Source of the DNA: an uncultured Pelagibacteraceae bacterium
GTDB taxonomy: Bacteria; Pseudomonadota; Alphaproteobacteria; Pelagibacterales; Pelagibacteraceae
DNA length: 64,000 nt
Direction: 5' to 3'
Assembly (NCBI GenBank): GCA_902578315.1
Contig: CACHCL010000004.1
Location: forward strand, 31,001 to 95,000
In this document: positions 50,953 to 62,306 of the stretch, one piece after another
Layout: each line of letters opens with the position of its first letter
Numbering within the stretch: the first letter of the stretch is position 1
The notes under the pieces: generated by a model
What the model saw: the letters and a program-made list of their open reading frames with translations, nothing else
Database searches by the model: none
What the model was told of the DNA's origin: nothing
Made by a program: the position numbers and the translations under genes

Positions 50953-52314
50953 TTATCTACTAATCTTATAAAGCACATTGCTTATTTTTTTATAACCTTC
51001 AGAGTTATAGTGCCCTGGCATTTCAAAAGGAAATAATTTAAGTGGGTTTTTTTCTTTTTCAAAAACTTCTTTATTTATATCTACAAAAGGAATGCCTATT
51101 TCATTTATTATATTTTTTACTACTAAAAAAGTATCTTCGTTATAATTATCTAAATATCTGTTATATTCGGGCATATACACAAAATATAAATTTGAATTAT
51201 TTTTTTTCGCTAAGTTTTTTACTAAAATCATAATTTTTTTAAAATCATCTTGTAATTTTTTGGGAGCTTGTAATTTAGGCTGATATTCTTCTGGTAAATA
51301 TTTATTTAAAACTGTTCTTACTTTTCTAAGTTTGATAAAATTTTTAATTTTGAATAATTGAAAGTTTTTACTTAAATCAATTTTTTTTTCCTTTTCTTTT
51401 TCAATAATTTTAAGAGTAATCTTATTTATTTCAGATTGTTTAGACTTTAAATTTTGTGAGAAATTTTCATCTTGCAAATATTTTTTTAATATTTTTGATT
51501 GTTTTTCTGTTTCTATATTTTCAAGATCATTCCACTCAGAATATAGCCAAAAAATATTTTTGACTTTTGGAGATAAATACTCTTTTAATGTGGCATATTC
51601 AATTAAGGGTCCATTACCTCCATAGCCTAAGTTAATTGCATTTTTATTTGAAATACTCCTCATTGCTGACGTGATATCATTTGGTCTATTTACACATGCA
51701 CCTTGAGCAAGTGAGTCTCCTATTATTAAATAATCAATTACTTTACTGTCCCATTCTTTATCCGGATTATTAAAACCAAACCTATCAGTTTGATCAATAG
51801 ACATATAACCATTTTCGTTGCAGTAGATTGTATCAGTATTTGAAATACCTGATAAAGGGAAAAAAATTTCATTATTTTGATTAAAATAATTTATGTTAGC
51901 TCTAGGATATGAACCAACTACAATATTTTTATCTTTATCTTTTAAGTTGTTATATACTTCAAATACGTCTCTGGTGTCGTAATCATCCCCAGTTTGATCC
52001 TTATAAATTTTTTTTTTGAGTTCTATTCTTTTTTGCTCAATTATTTCACTCTTATAAATAAGATAAACCTCAACCAAATATATTGATAAAAAAGAACTTA
52101 TAACCAAAATTATCAAATAAGTTTTTGCCTCTCCTTTTAAAAGAAAAAGTAAAACTGAGAAAATAAAAAAACCTATTGATGCAACATGATAAAATAAGTA
52201 ATAAGAATTATTTTCACCATTCCAATAAATTTGGGATTTGTAAAAAACATACGTAATAATAAATACGGATAATGCTAAACAAGAAACCGAAAAGATTTTT
52301 TTGATTAAATACAT
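50953..52314 (-). CDS. SGNH/GDSL-type hydrolase-like protein with N-terminal TM region
   Basis: N-terminal hydrophobic helices then DYLIIGDSLAQGACV (GDS block) and C-terminal MPGHYNSEGYKKISNVL (xxH-like). ATG at 52314 preferred over the track start at 52335. Confidence 0.7.
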   Translation of the reverse strand: MYLIKKIFSVSCLALSVFIITYVFYKSQIYWNGENNSYYLFYHVASIGFFIFSVLLFLLKGEAKTYLIILVISSFLSIYLVEVYLIYKSEIIEQKRIELKKKIYKDQTGDDYDTRDVFEVYNNLKDKDKNIVVGSYPRANINYFNQNNEIFFPLSGISNTDTIYCNENGYMSIDQTDRFGFNNPDKEWDSKVIDYLIIGDSLAQGACVNRPNDITSAMRSISNKNAINLGYGGNGPLIEYATLKEYLSPKVKNIFWLYSEWNDLENIETEKQSKILKKYLQDENFSQNLKSKQSEINKITLKIIEKEKEKKIDLSKNFQLFKIKNFIKLRKVRTVLNKYLPEEYQPKLQAPKKLQDDFKKIMILVKNLAKKNNSNLYFVYMPEYNRYLDNYNEDTFLVVKNIINEIGIPFVDINKEVFEKEKNPLKLFPFEMPGHYNSEGYKKISNVLYKISR

Positions 52315-52404
52315 AGTAAATAATACATTAAACAAGGTTTCATGTGAACTTTTATGAGACGTTTTTTAAACTATTATAAATAATTAAATTTGTTATTAAA
52401 TGTT

Positions 52405-53802
52405 ATGAAAAATAATATTGGACTTTTTTGGCTCAAAGAAGATTTCAGAATTTCAAAAAATCTAGGTTTATCAACCGCTTCTAAAAACCACGAAGAAGTA
52501 GTAGTTTTTTACTTATATAAGAAAAAAAAATTTGAAAATCAAGAAGCACAAAAATGGTGGATCAGTAAATCTTTAAAAAATTTTAAGAATAAGCTTGATG
52601 AATATAAAATTAATCTTGAGATCATAGAAGTCGAAAATTATAAATCTTTTTTTGATAATTTATTTTTAAAAAAAAATTTTTCAATTTATTGGAATAAGAC
52701 ATACGAGCCGAAATATCTACAATTTGACAAATATTTAATTTCTAACTTGAAAAAGAATAAAATCGAATTTAATATTTTTAAAGGTAATATATTAAATGAA
52801 TTTAATGAAATTAAGAAAGGTGATGGTACACCTTTTAAAGTTTTTACTCCTTTTTGGAAAAATGCAGAAAAATTTTTCCTAGACAAAGTTCCTTCAAAAA
52901 ACAAAAAAGTCTCCAAGTGCAGAAAAAAAATTTCTTTTTTTAAAAATGCAATTAGTGAAAATAAAATTTATCCAAAACGCAATTGGTATAAAAAATTTGA
53001 AAAATATTGGGATCCAAGTGAGGATAACGCTTTAGAACAGCTTAAAAATTTTATTAATGAAAGAATTGAGAGTTACTCAGAAGGAAGAAATTTTCCTAAT
53101 ATTGAAGGAACTTCAAAATTGTCTCCATTTATAAAACATGGACAGATACATGTAGAAACGATATGGGAAGAATGTTCAAAAATTAAAAGGAGTGGTGTTG
53201 ATAAGTACTTAGCTGAAATTGGATGGAGGGAATTCAATCACTCATTAATAAATTACTTTCCTCATATGCTTCACCGTAATTATTCAAAAAAATTTGATAA
53301 ATTTCCTTGGAAACAAAATGTAAAATTTTTATCTGCTTGGAAAAAAGGTCTTACCGGGTATCCAATTGTTGATGCTGGTATGAGAGAATTATATTCAGTT
53401 GGTTGGATGCACAACAGAGTAAGAATGATCGTCGGTTCATTTCTAGTTAAGCATTTACTTATAAATTGGACAGAGGGAGAAAAATATTTTAAAAATTGTT
53501 TATTAGATTACAATGAAGCAAATAATGTATCAGGTTGGCAGTGGGTAGCAGGTTGTGGAGCAGATGCAGCGCCATATTTCAGAATTTTTAATCCAATTCT
53601 ACAAGGCGAAAAGTTTGATAAAGATGGATCTTATGTAAAAAAATGGATACCTGAATTAAGGAATGTTCCTAAAAAATTTATTCATAAACCATGGGAGCTT
53701 AATAATGAAAAAATACTTAAAATAGGTAAACAATATCCACATCCAATTGTAGTACATGAGGATGCAAGAACAAAAGCGCTCGAAGCATTTAAAAAAATTT
53801 AG
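52405..53802 (+). CDS. Deoxyribodipyrimidine photolyase / cryptochrome family
   Basis: GLFWLKEDFRISKNLGLSTA, WREFNHSLINYFP, TGYPIVDAGMRELYSVGWMHNRVRMIVGSFLVKHLLINWTEGEKYF, SGWQWVAGCGADAAPYFRIFNP. ATG at 52405 preferred over TTG at 52390. Confidence 0.95.
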   Translation: MKNNIGLFWLKEDFRISKNLGLSTASKNHEEVVVFYLYKKKKFENQEAQKWWISKSLKNFKNKLDEYKINLEIIEVENYKSFFDNLFLKKNFSIYWNKTYEPKYLQFDKYLISNLKKNKIEFNIFKGNILNEFNEIKKGDGTPFKVFTPFWKNAEKFFLDKVPSKNKKVSKCRKKISFFKNAISENKIYPKRNWYKKFEKYWDPSEDNALEQLKNFINERIESYSEGRNFPNIEGTSKLSPFIKHGQIHVETIWEECSKIKRSGVDKYLAEIGWREFNHSLINYFPHMLHRNYSKKFDKFPWKQNVKFLSAWKKGLTGYPIVDAGMRELYSVGWMHNRVRMIVGSFLVKHLLINWTEGEKYFKNCLLDYNEANNVSGWQWVAGCGADAAPYFRIFNPILQGEKFDKDGSYVKKWIPELRNVPKKFIHKPWELNNEKILKIGKQYPHPIVVHEDARTKALEAFKKI

Positions 53803-56364
53803 TTATATATTTCCGTGGCAGTGTTTAAACTTTTTTCCCGAACCACAAGGGCATTTCTCATTTCTTCCAGTCTTTTTAACATTCATTTCTCCTCTGTCTG
53901 CGTCTTTATTGTCATCTTTGTTTTCATTAGGGGAAACGACTATATTTAAATTAAATAATAATTTAATTAAATCATTTTTAATTTTTTCAAGTAAACTCTC
54001 AAATAAAACAAAAGCCTCTTTTTTAAATTCTGATAATGGATCTTTTTGACCGTACTGTCTTAAACCTATTACTTGTCTTAACTGCTCTAGATATTGAAGA
54101 TGAGATCTCCATGAAAAATCTATTATTTGTAAGAAAATTTTCTTTTCTAAAATTTTGTTTTGGTCAACTCCTAATATTTCAATTCTTGAATTTTTCTTTT
54201 TTGCAAATAAATCTTTTAATTTGTTTAGGAATTCTTCCTTAGTGCTATACATTAAATTTTTTAATTGTTCATCATTCAGAGAATTTCCTGTGATATTTTT
54301 AATTTCTGTAATATATTTTTCATCATTAGATTTTTTAAAATTATCATTAATAATTCCAAATTTTTGCATCAATTCTTCAAAAAAATCCTCTATAATCAAG
54401 CTTATACTATCCTCTTTTAAAACCTTTAGTCTTTGGGAGAAAATTACTTGTCTTTGATCATTCATCACATCATCAAATTTTATTAAAGTTTTTCTAATGT
54501 CAAAATTTCTACTTTCTACTTTTTTTTGTGCTCTCTCCATCGCTTTATTTATCCAAGGATGATCAATTGACTCATTCTCTTTTAGCCCAAGTTTTTTAAG
54601 CATACCATCAATTGAGCTGCCACCAAATATTCTCATTAACTCGTCTTCCAAACTTATATAAAATATTGTTGAACCCGGGTCTCCTTGTCTACCAGATCTA
54701 CCTCTTAATTGATTATCGATTCTTCTACTTTCATGTCTTTCTGTACCAATAATAAAAAGACCACCTAAATCTTTCACCTGTTTTTCATTTTTTTCATATA
54801 AACCAACATCGTTTTGAACTCCTTCCTCAACAAAATCTTTATTTCCGCCTAATTTTATATCTGTTCCTCTTCCTGCCATGTTAGTGGCAATAGTAACCGC
54901 ACTTATTTTGCCTGCCTCTGCGATTATTTTAGCCTCTTTTTCATGTTGTTTAGCGTTAAGAACATTATGTTTTACTTTTTTTTGACTCAAAATCTCAGAA
55001 ATTTTTTCAGATTTTTCTATGCTTGTTGTCCCAACTAAAACTGGCTGTCCTTTTAGGTTACATTCAATAATTTTATTTGTTATTGCGTTATACTTTTCTT
55101 TTTCAGATCTGAATATTTTGTCATTAAAGTCTTTACGTAACATTTCTTTATTAGTTGGAATTGTGACAACATTTAGTTTATAAATATCGTAAAACTCTTC
55201 TGACTCTGTCATTGCAGTACCAGTCATTCCGGCTAATTTATCATAAAGCCTAAAATAATTTTGATAAGTTATAGAGGCAAGTGTTTGATTTTCCTCTTGA
55301 ATTGTTACATTTTCTTTTGCCTCAATAGCCTGGTGTAAACCATCTGAAAACCTTCTTCCCTCTAACACTCTTCCAGTAAATTCATCAATGATCTGAACTT
55401 TTTGATCTTTAACAATATAGTCTGTATCTTTTTTAAAAATTAGATTAGCTTTTAAAGCTTGGTTAGTGTGATGCACAAGATCTAGGTTTGCAGGGTCATA
55501 AAAATTATTATTTTTTAAAATATTTTTTTGAATTGCAAGTTTTTCAATTTTGTCTACACCTTTATCTGTAAGTATTACATTTTTATTTTTTTCATCTAGT
55601 TCATAATCATTCTTTTGTAAAAAATTTATGAAATTATTTGCAACAGAGTAAAGAGTATTTTTATCTTCAAATTTGCCTGAGATTATTAAGGGAGTTCTAG
55701 ACTCATCTATAAGTATGCTATCAACTTCATCAACTATACAAAAATTGTGACTTTTTTGAACCATCTCATTAATTTCGTACTTCATATTATCTCTCAAATA
55801 GTCAAATCCAAGCTCATTGTTAGTTGCATAAGTTATATCGCAAGCATAGTTTTTTTTTCTCTCAAGGTCGTTTAAATTATTTGTAATACAACCTGTAGAA
55901 ATGCCTAAAAAATCATAAATTTTTCCCATCCATTCAGAATCTCTTTTAGCCAAATAATCATTTACTGTTACAATGTGTACACCTTTGCCAGAAAGTGAAT
56001 TCAAATAAGCAGGTAAGGTTGAAACTAAGGTTTTACCTTCACCAGTTTTCATTTCTGCAATTTTTCCGTTATGAAGAACCAACCCTCCAGCCAGCTGAAC
56101 GTCATAATGTCTTTCTCCTAATGTTCTTTTTGCCGCTTCTCTTACTAATGCAAAACTTTCAGGTATAACTTTATCTATTACTAAAGAACCATTTTGAACA
56201 TTTTTTTTTAGGTTAGCTGTTTTTTCTCTAAAATCACTTTCTGAGAAAGACTGCAGCTCTTTTTCTTTATTATTTATCGCAATAACTAAACTTTTAAGAT
56301 TATCTAATTCTTGTTGATTAGAGCTTTTAAATATCTTACTTAAAGTCCTTGTAAATAAATTCAT
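53803..56364 (-). CDS. secA: Preprotein translocase ATPase SecA
   Basis: MKTGEGKTLVSTLPAYLNSL, VDEVDSILIDESRTPLIISG, TNMAGRGTDIKLGG, C-terminal zinc motif NEKCPCGSGKKFKHCHG. Confidence 0.98.
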   Translation of the reverse strand: MNLFTRTLSKIFKSSNQQELDNLKSLVIAINNKEKELQSFSESDFREKTANLKKNVQNGSLVIDKVIPESFALVREAAKRTLGERHYDVQLAGGLVLHNGKIAEMKTGEGKTLVSTLPAYLNSLSGKGVHIVTVNDYLAKRDSEWMGKIYDFLGISTGCITNNLNDLERKKNYACDITYATNNELGFDYLRDNMKYEINEMVQKSHNFCIVDEVDSILIDESRTPLIISGKFEDKNTLYSVANNFINFLQKNDYELDEKNKNVILTDKGVDKIEKLAIQKNILKNNNFYDPANLDLVHHTNQALKANLIFKKDTDYIVKDQKVQIIDEFTGRVLEGRRFSDGLHQAIEAKENVTIQEENQTLASITYQNYFRLYDKLAGMTGTAMTESEEFYDIYKLNVVTIPTNKEMLRKDFNDKIFRSEKEKYNAITNKIIECNLKGQPVLVGTTSIEKSEKISEILSQKKVKHNVLNAKQHEKEAKIIAEAGKISAVTIATNMAGRGTDIKLGGNKDFVEEGVQNDVGLYEKNEKQVKDLGGLFIIGTERHESRRIDNQLRGRSGRQGDPGSTIFYISLEDELMRIFGGSSIDGMLKKLGLKENESIDHPWINKAMERAQKKVESRNFDIRKTLIKFDDVMNDQRQVIFSQRLKVLKEDSISLIIEDFFEELMQKFGIINDNFKKSNDEKYITEIKNITGNSLNDEQLKNLMYSTKEEFLNKLKDLFAKKKNSRIEILGVDQNKILEKKIFLQIIDFSWRSHLQYLEQLRQVIGLRQYGQKDPLSEFKKEAFVLFESLLEKIKNDLIKLLFNLNIVVSPNENKDDNKDADRGEMNVKKTGRNEKCPCGSGKKFKHCHGNI

Positions 56365-56408
56365 TATACTTCTATATATGTATTTATAATTTAAATTAAA
56401 TAGTAATT

Positions 56409-57713
56409 ATGACAATTAATATTAAAAATTTTCTTAACGATAAATCTAAACTATCGAAAATGGGAGAGTTTCAAAATTTAAAACAAATAAATGGCCTTGA
56501 AATAGCATCTATTTCTGCAGATTTATACGGAGATGGGAGAGATGATATGGCATTATTTTACTTTAGCAAAGGAGCTAATTATGCAACGCTTACCACTACT
56601 AATTCAATTACTTCTGAATACATCTCTTGGAACAATAATTCTCATAAAAAAATTATAAAAGGGCTATTAGTTAATACCAAAAATGCAAACACATTTACTG
56701 GAAAACAAGGAAAAGAAAGCATTGATTTATTAGCGAAAAATTTATCAAGAATATTAACAATTAAAGAGTCAAAATCAAAAAAAGGGACAAGTGAAACTGT
56801 AAAAATAAAAGATCTAATTTTTGCTTCAACAGGTGTTATCGGCGAAGAATTTCCAGCTGAAAAAATAAAAGACAGATTACAAGATTTAGTAGATAAATTA
56901 AGAAGCGATCAAAATAAAATGTACTGGCTAAAAATTGCGTCTGCAATAATGACGACAGACACAAAACCAAAAGTTGCTTATGAGGAGATTTTAGTAGGTG
57001 ACGAATTAATAAGAATTTGCGGAATAGCCAAAGGATCCGGAATGATAGCACCAAATCTAGCTACGATGTTATCTTTTATTTTCACAAATGCAGATATAAA
57101 TTCAAATTTATTAAAAACTTTATTAAAAAGAGCAGCTGCAAATTCATTTAATGCAATTACTGTTGACAGTGATCAATCAACCAATGATATGGTTTCGATT
57201 TTTTCCACTAGACATCTAAAAGTTGGTCAAAATCTTTCTTTAAATGATAAAGTTATTCAAAAGTTCGAGTTAGCTTTGAAAAAACTATGTCTGAATTTGG
57301 CAAAGCAAGTAGTTGTTGATGGAGAAGGGGCAAGAAAGTTCATCACAATTAATGTAATAAATGCAAAAACACTTAGTAGCGCAAAAAATATAGCTTTTTC
57401 AATTGCCAATTCTCCTCTTGTCAAAACAGCAGTTGCCGGGGAAGATCCTAATTGGGGAAGAATTGTAATGGGAATAGGAAAATCTGGAGAGGTAATTGAT
57501 CAAAAAAAATTGAAAGTTAAGATTGGGAACTTTTTGGTAGCGGAAAATGGGAAAGTTGCTGAAAATTATGATGAAAAAAAATTAAAAGAGTATATGCAAT
57601 GGGACTCAATAGAAATCGAGGTAAACTTAAAACTTGGAAATGATGCTTTTAAGTGTTTCACTTGTGATTTTACACATGATTATATAGATATAAATGCAGA
57701 TTACAGAAACTAA
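56409..57713 (+). CDS. argJ: Bifunctional ornithine acetyltransferase/N-acetylglutamate synthase
   Basis: AKGSGMIAPNLATMLSFIFTNADI autocleavage region, AGEDPNWGRIVMGIGKSGE. Confidence 0.97.
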   Translation: MTINIKNFLNDKSKLSKMGEFQNLKQINGLEIASISADLYGDGRDDMALFYFSKGANYATLTTTNSITSEYISWNNNSHKKIIKGLLVNTKNANTFTGKQGKESIDLLAKNLSRILTIKESKSKKGTSETVKIKDLIFASTGVIGEEFPAEKIKDRLQDLVDKLRSDQNKMYWLKIASAIMTTDTKPKVAYEEILVGDELIRICGIAKGSGMIAPNLATMLSFIFTNADINSNLLKTLLKRAAANSFNAITVDSDQSTNDMVSIFSTRHLKVGQNLSLNDKVIQKFELALKKLCLNLAKQVVVDGEGARKFITINVINAKTLSSAKNIAFSIANSPLVKTAVAGEDPNWGRIVMGIGKSGEVIDQKKLKVKIGNFLVAENGKVAENYDEKKLKEYMQWDSIEIEVNLKLGNDAFKCFTCDFTHDYIDINADYRN

Positions 57714-57715
57714 CA

Positions 57716-58138
57716 ATGATTAAATATAACTTAAAATGTGAAAAAAACCATGAGTTTGAAAGTTGGTTTTCCGACTCCAAAGAATTTGACAAACTTAATA
57801 AACAAAAATTACTTGAGTGTATATATTGCTCATCAAAAAAAATTACTAAATCGATAATGTCTCCAATGATCTCTGCAACTAATGGTGGACATAACGAACC
57901 TAAAATTTATGAAAAGAGATTATTTAAAGAAAAAAATAAACTTATGCAAATAAGAAAATTTATTGAAAAAAATTTTGAGTATGTAGGTGAAGATTTTAGT
58001 AAAAAAGTGAGAGAAATTTATTACGATAAAAAAACAAAAAAGACTATTTATGGCACCACTACTGATGAGGAGAGGAAGGAATTAGCGGAGGAGGGAATAG
58101 ATCTTTTGACTATACCTTGGGTTGACAAAGATAATTAG
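57716..58138 (+). CDS. DUF1178 family protein
   Basis: MIKYNLKCEKNHEFESWFSDSKEFDKLNKQKLLECIYCSSKKITKSIMSPMIS. Confidence 0.9.
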   Translation: MIKYNLKCEKNHEFESWFSDSKEFDKLNKQKLLECIYCSSKKITKSIMSPMISATNGGHNEPKIYEKRLFKEKNKLMQIRKFIEKNFEYVGEDFSKKVREIYYDKKTKKTIYGTTTDEERKELAEEGIDLLTIPWVDKDN

Positions 58139-58860
58139 TTTTTAATGCTACAAATAATATAATTAACCGTTAGATTATTTGATTTTTTCCACTTTCTTAG
58201 AAATGGATTAAATTCAAGACCTTTAACTTCCTTAGTTGAGAAGCTATTCTCTGCAAGTAAAAGCTCTAGCTCTTCAGGCTTAATAAATTTATTCCAGTCA
58301 TGCGTACCAATTGGCAACCATCTTAAAATATACTCAGCACCAATTATTGCTTTTATATAAGATACAATTGTCCTGTTAAGAGTCGCTGTAAACATTAACC
58401 CATTATTCTTTAACAGGCTGTTACAAGATTCTAGGTAAAGTTTTACATTGTCTACATGTTCAACAATTTCTAGATTCAAAATTATGTCAAATTTTTCAGA
58501 GGCATCTAGTTGCTCCGGTGATTTTATTTGATAGTTTATTTTTAGTTTACTTTTAGCAGAATGTAATTTTGCAACTTTGATATTTTTTTCAGATGCATCT
58601 ATTCCAGTCACATTTGCCCCCAGCCGACACATAGGTTCACTTATTAATCCACCACCACATCCAATATCTAATATATTCAAACCTTTAAGGATATTACCAT
58701 TCTGGTTTTTTATACTATAATGGTCTTTAATTTTTTCTAAAATGTACTCAATTCTAATTGGGTTGAACATATGCAATGGTTTAAATTTACCCTCAGGGTT
58801 CCACCACTCACTTGCTAATTCTGAAAACTTTTGAATTTCTTCTTTATTTATTGTAGTCAT
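58135..58860 (-). CDS. ubiG: Ubiquinone biosynthesis O-methyltransferase
   Basis: FSELASEWWNPEGKFKPLHMFNPIRIEYI, LDIGCGGGLISEPMCRLGANVTGIDAS. Confidence 0.97.
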   Translation of the reverse strand: MTTINKEEIQKFSELASEWWNPEGKFKPLHMFNPIRIEYILEKIKDHYSIKNQNGNILKGLNILDIGCGGGLISEPMCRLGANVTGIDASEKNIKVAKLHSAKSKLKINYQIKSPEQLDASEKFDIILNLEIVEHVDNVKLYLESCNSLLKNNGLMFTATLNRTIVSYIKAIIGAEYILRWLPIGTHDWNKFIKPEELELLLAENSFSTKEVKGLEFNPFLRKWKKSNNLTVNYIICSIKN

Positions 58861-58925
58861 ATCATTATTTTATTTATTTTATTAAATTACATTAAAATCT
58901 AATTTTATTATATTAAATTCTAAAA

Positions 58926-60137
58926 ATGATTAAAAAAGTGTTAAAGTTTGGCGGAACATCAGTTGGCTCAATTGAGAGAATCCAACATGTTGCAAAAATT
59001 ATTGAAAATGAAACAAAACAAGGCAATAGTATTATAGCTGTTGTTTCTGCTATGGCTGGAAAAACTAATGAATTAATAAATTTGTCTAAGAATATATCAA
59101 ATGAATTTAATAATAGAGAACTTGATGTCCTCTTATCTACTGGCGAACAAATCACTTCAGCTTTATTGGCAGGTGCCTTAACACATTTAAAAATTAATGC
59201 TAAATCATGGCTTAATTGGCAAATTCCAATTTTGACGGAGGGTTCGCACACAAATGCAAGAATTATAAATATGCATGTAAATCAAATTAATGAATTTTTA
59301 AAAAATAAAGGAGTTGCAGTCATTCCCGGATTTCAGGGAATAATGAGTAACGGTGATATTACCACTATTGGCCGTGGAGGATCTGACGCCACTGCTGTTG
59401 CTATTGCCAAAATATTTCAAACAGATGTTTGCGAAATATTTACCGATGTTGATGGAGTGTTCTCTACTGATCCAAATAAGATTCCTGTTGCAAAAAAAAT
59501 TGAAAAAATTTCTTATGATGAAATGTTGGAACTGTCATCTCTTGGAGCAAAAGTAATGCAAGCATCTGCGGTGCAAACTGCAATGATGTATAAAATACCT
59601 CTGGAGGTAAAATCAACTTTTACAAATAGAGATGGAACAAAAATATTCGATCAGGAAAACATTGATTACAACAAAAGCGTCACAGGAGTTGCTTATTCAA
59701 AAGATGAGACAAAAATAACAGTAATTGGTGTTAAGGACAAACCCGGGATTGCGGCAAATGTATTTGAACCTTTAAATGAAGCTCAAATAAACGTGGACAT
59801 GGTTATACAAAATATTTCGTCTGATCAAAAAACTACAGATATTACTTTCACAGTAAAAAGCGAAGACGCTTTAAAAACAATAGATTTATTAAAAAATAAT
59901 AAAAAAATTGAGTATAAAAAAATTACTAAAAATGATAAAGTAGCAAAAGTATCAATTGTAGGCGCTGGAATGGTATCAACTCCAGGAGTAACTTATAAAA
60001 TGTTCAGGGCATTAGCAGATGAAAAAATAAATATATTGGCAATATCCACCTCCGAAATAAAGTTGTCAGTTATAATTAATGAACAAGATACTCTTCATTC
60101 AATTAAAAAACTACACAGTGTATTTGAATTAGACTAA
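58926..60137 (+). CDS. lysC: Aspartate kinase
   Basis: [38 protein letters not shown]-terminal tandem ACT domains. Confidence 0.97.
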   Translation: MIKKVLKFGGTSVGSIERIQHVAKIIENETKQGNSIIAVVSAMAGKTNELINLSKNISNEFNNRELDVLLSTGEQITSALLAGALTHLKINAKSWLNWQIPILTEGSHTNARIINMHVNQINEFLKNKGVAVIPGFQGIMSNGDITTIGRGGSDATAVAIAKIFQTDVCEIFTDVDGVFSTDPNKIPVAKKIEKISYDEMLELSSLGAKVMQASAVQTAMMYKIPLEVKSTFTNRDGTKIFDQENIDYNKSVTGVAYSKDETKITVIGVKDKPGIAANVFEPLNEAQINVDMVIQNISSDQKTTDITFTVKSEDALKTIDLLKNNKKIEYKKITKNDKVAKVSIVGAGMVSTPGVTYKMFRALADEKINILAISTSEIKLSVIINEQDTLHSIKKLHSVFELD

Positions 60138-60138
60138 A

Positions 60139-61230
60139 ATGGAAGTAAGACCTCACAGAATTATTAATCGGAAAAAAACTAGACCTATCAATGTAGGCAA
60201 TGTCATTGTGGGAGGTGACTCACCGATCAGTGTTCAGTCAATGACTAATACTTTAACTACAGATATCAAAGAAACTATCCTTCAAATACAATCTTTAGAG
60301 GAGGCCGGTGCAGATATAGTTAGAGTATCTTGTCCTGACGAGGCCTCAACAAAAGCATTAAAAGAAATTAAAAAAGAAGTTAAACTACCATTAGTCGCTG
60401 ATATACATTTCCATTTTAAAAGAGCTATTGAGGCTGCAAAAATGGGTGCTAATTGTTTAAGAATAAATCCAGGAAACATTGGCACAAATGACAGAGTAAA
60501 AGAAGTTATAAAAGTTGCAAAAGATTATGGATGTTCAATACGAATTGGAGTTAATGCAGGCTCACTTGATAAAAAACTGCTAGAAAAATATAAGGAACCA
60601 TGTCCAGAAGCATTAGTTGAAAGCGCTGAAAATAATATTAAGCTACTAGAGGATAATGATTTTTTCAATTTTAAGATTAGTGTAAAATCATCTGACATTT
60701 TTCTTACAGTGAAATCTTATAGAAAATTATCACAAAAATGTAACTACCCTTTACATCTAGGGGTTACTGAGGCAGGTGGGCTTTTAACTGGTAGCATTAA
60801 ATCATCAATTGGAATAGGACAATTATTGATGGAGGGTATTGGTGATACTATAAGAGTTTCACTTTCCTCTGACCCTGTCGATGAAGTTAAGGCAGGATTT
60901 GAAATTTTAAAATCATTAGGTCTTAGATCTAGAGGGGTAAATATCATTTCCTGTCCTTCTTGCGCACGTCAAGCTTTTCCAGTCATAGAAACAGTTAAAC
61001 AATTAGAAAAAAGTTTATCTCATATAAAAAAACCTATAAATTTATCAATAATTGGTTGTGTGGTGAATGGACCAGGCGAGGCCACTCAAACTGAAATTGG
61101 ATTAACTGGAGGGGGGCAAGATAATAATTTACTTTATATCTCTGGAATTCCACACACAAAAGTTGCTAGCTCAGAAATTATACAAAAAGTTGTAAAATTA
61201 GTAGAAGAAAAAGTAAAAGAAAAAAATTAA
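60139..61230 (+). CDS. ispG: 4-hydroxy-3-methylbut-2-en-1-yl diphosphate synthase
   Basis: [50 protein letters not shown]. Confidence 0.98.
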   Translation: MEVRPHRIINRKKTRPINVGNVIVGGDSPISVQSMTNTLTTDIKETILQIQSLEEAGADIVRVSCPDEASTKALKEIKKEVKLPLVADIHFHFKRAIEAAKMGANCLRINPGNIGTNDRVKEVIKVAKDYGCSIRIGVNAGSLDKKLLEKYKEPCPEALVESAENNIKLLEDNDFFNFKISVKSSDIFLTVKSYRKLSQKCNYPLHLGVTEAGGLLTGSIKSSIGIGQLLMEGIGDTIRVSLSSDPVDEVKAGFEILKSLGLRSRGVNIISCPSCARQAFPVIETVKQLEKSLSHIKKPINLSIIGCVVNGPGEATQTEIGLTGGGQDNNLLYISGIPHTKVASSEIIQKVVKLVEEKVKEKN

Positions 61231-61232
61231 TC

Positions 61233-62306
61233 ATGCTTCCTTCAAAGAAAGTAAAAGAGTTAATCTCTAAGTACGATAATTTGGAGGTAGAACTATCATC
61301 AGGTAAAATTGACCCAAAAATGTTTGCTAAAAAATCCAAAGAATATTCTAATTTGAAGAATATAATCTCAATCGCAAAAGATTATCTTAACTTTGAAAAT
61401 CAGAAAAAAGATTTAGAAGAATTAGTAAAAGATAAGGCAAATGAGAAAGAAATAATAGAAATGGCAGAAAAAGATCTTAGAGACTTAAAATTAAAAAAAG
61501 AGAAGTACGAAAATGATTTAAAAATATTTCTTCTTCCTAAAGATGAAGATGACGATAAAAATGCGATTGTAGAGATTAGAGCTGGAACCGGAGGTTTGGA
61601 AGCGTCTTTATTTTGTGCTGATTTATTTAAGATGTATGAAAAAGTCTGCTCAAAAAAGAATTGGCAATTGGAAATTATTAATATCTCCAAAAGTGATGCT
61701 GGAGGATTTAAAGAAGTTATTTTTTCAGTCAATGGGAATGACATTTATTCTTATTTAAAATATGAGTCTGGCGTACATCGAGTTCAAAGAATACCAGAAA
61801 CAGAAACTCAAGGAAGGGTTCATACGTCAGCAGCAACAGTAGCAGTTTTACCCGAAGCTGAAGAGGTAGATATTAAAATAAAAGATTCTGACTTAAGAAT
61901 TGATGTTTTCAGAGCTGGCGGACCAGGAGGTCAATCAGTCAATACTACTGATAGCGCAGTGAGAATTACACATATTCCAAGCGGTGTCGTAGTTAGCCAA
62001 CAAGACGAGAAATCTCAACACAAAAATAAAGCTAAAGCTCTTAAAATTTTAAGATCAAGAGTTTATGAGGCAGAAAAGAGGAAAAAAGATTTGGAAAGAT
62101 CTCACAATAGAAGAAGCCAAATAGGTACAGGAGATAGATCTGAAAGAATTCGAACTTATAATTTTCCCCAGGGCAGAGTAACTGATCATAGAATTAATTT
62201 AACACTTCATAAACTTGATGAATTTTTAAGTGGTGAAATTCATGAGGAAATGAATCAAGAGTTAAGACTCAAAGAGCAAAGCCTGAAATTGGAAAGTTTA
62301 AATTAA
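61233..62306 (+). CDS. prfA: Peptide chain release factor 1
   Basis: [57 protein letters not shown]. Confidence 0.98.
   Translation: MLPSKKVKELISKYDNLEVELSSGKIDPKMFAKKSKEYSNLKNIISIAKDYLNFENQKKDLEELVKDKANEKEIIEMAEKDLRDLKLKKEKYENDLKIFLLPKDEDDDKNAIVEIRAGTGGLEASLFCADLFKMYEKVCSKKNWQLEIINISKSDAGGFKEVIFSVNGNDIYSYLKYESGVHRVQRIPETETQGRVHTSAATVAVLPEAEEVDIKIKDSDLRIDVFRAGGPGGQSVNTTDSAVRITHIPSGVVVSQQDEKSQHKNKAKALKILRSRVYEAEKRKKDLERSHNRRSQIGTGDRSERIRTYNFPQGRVTDHRINLTLHKLDEFLSGEIHEEMNQELRLKEQSLKLESLN

Noticed and set aside
54155-54457. ORFs antisense to secA (54036-54242, 54155-54457, 53756-54049)
   Set aside because: Shadow ORFs in AT-rich sequence opposite a well-supported gene.
61400-61744. 114-aa minus-strand ORF opposite prfA (and similar at 58913-59251, 47041-47376, 11508-11807)
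   Set aside because: Hydrophobic shadow ORFs opposite conserved genes (prfA, lysC, dcd, pheT).
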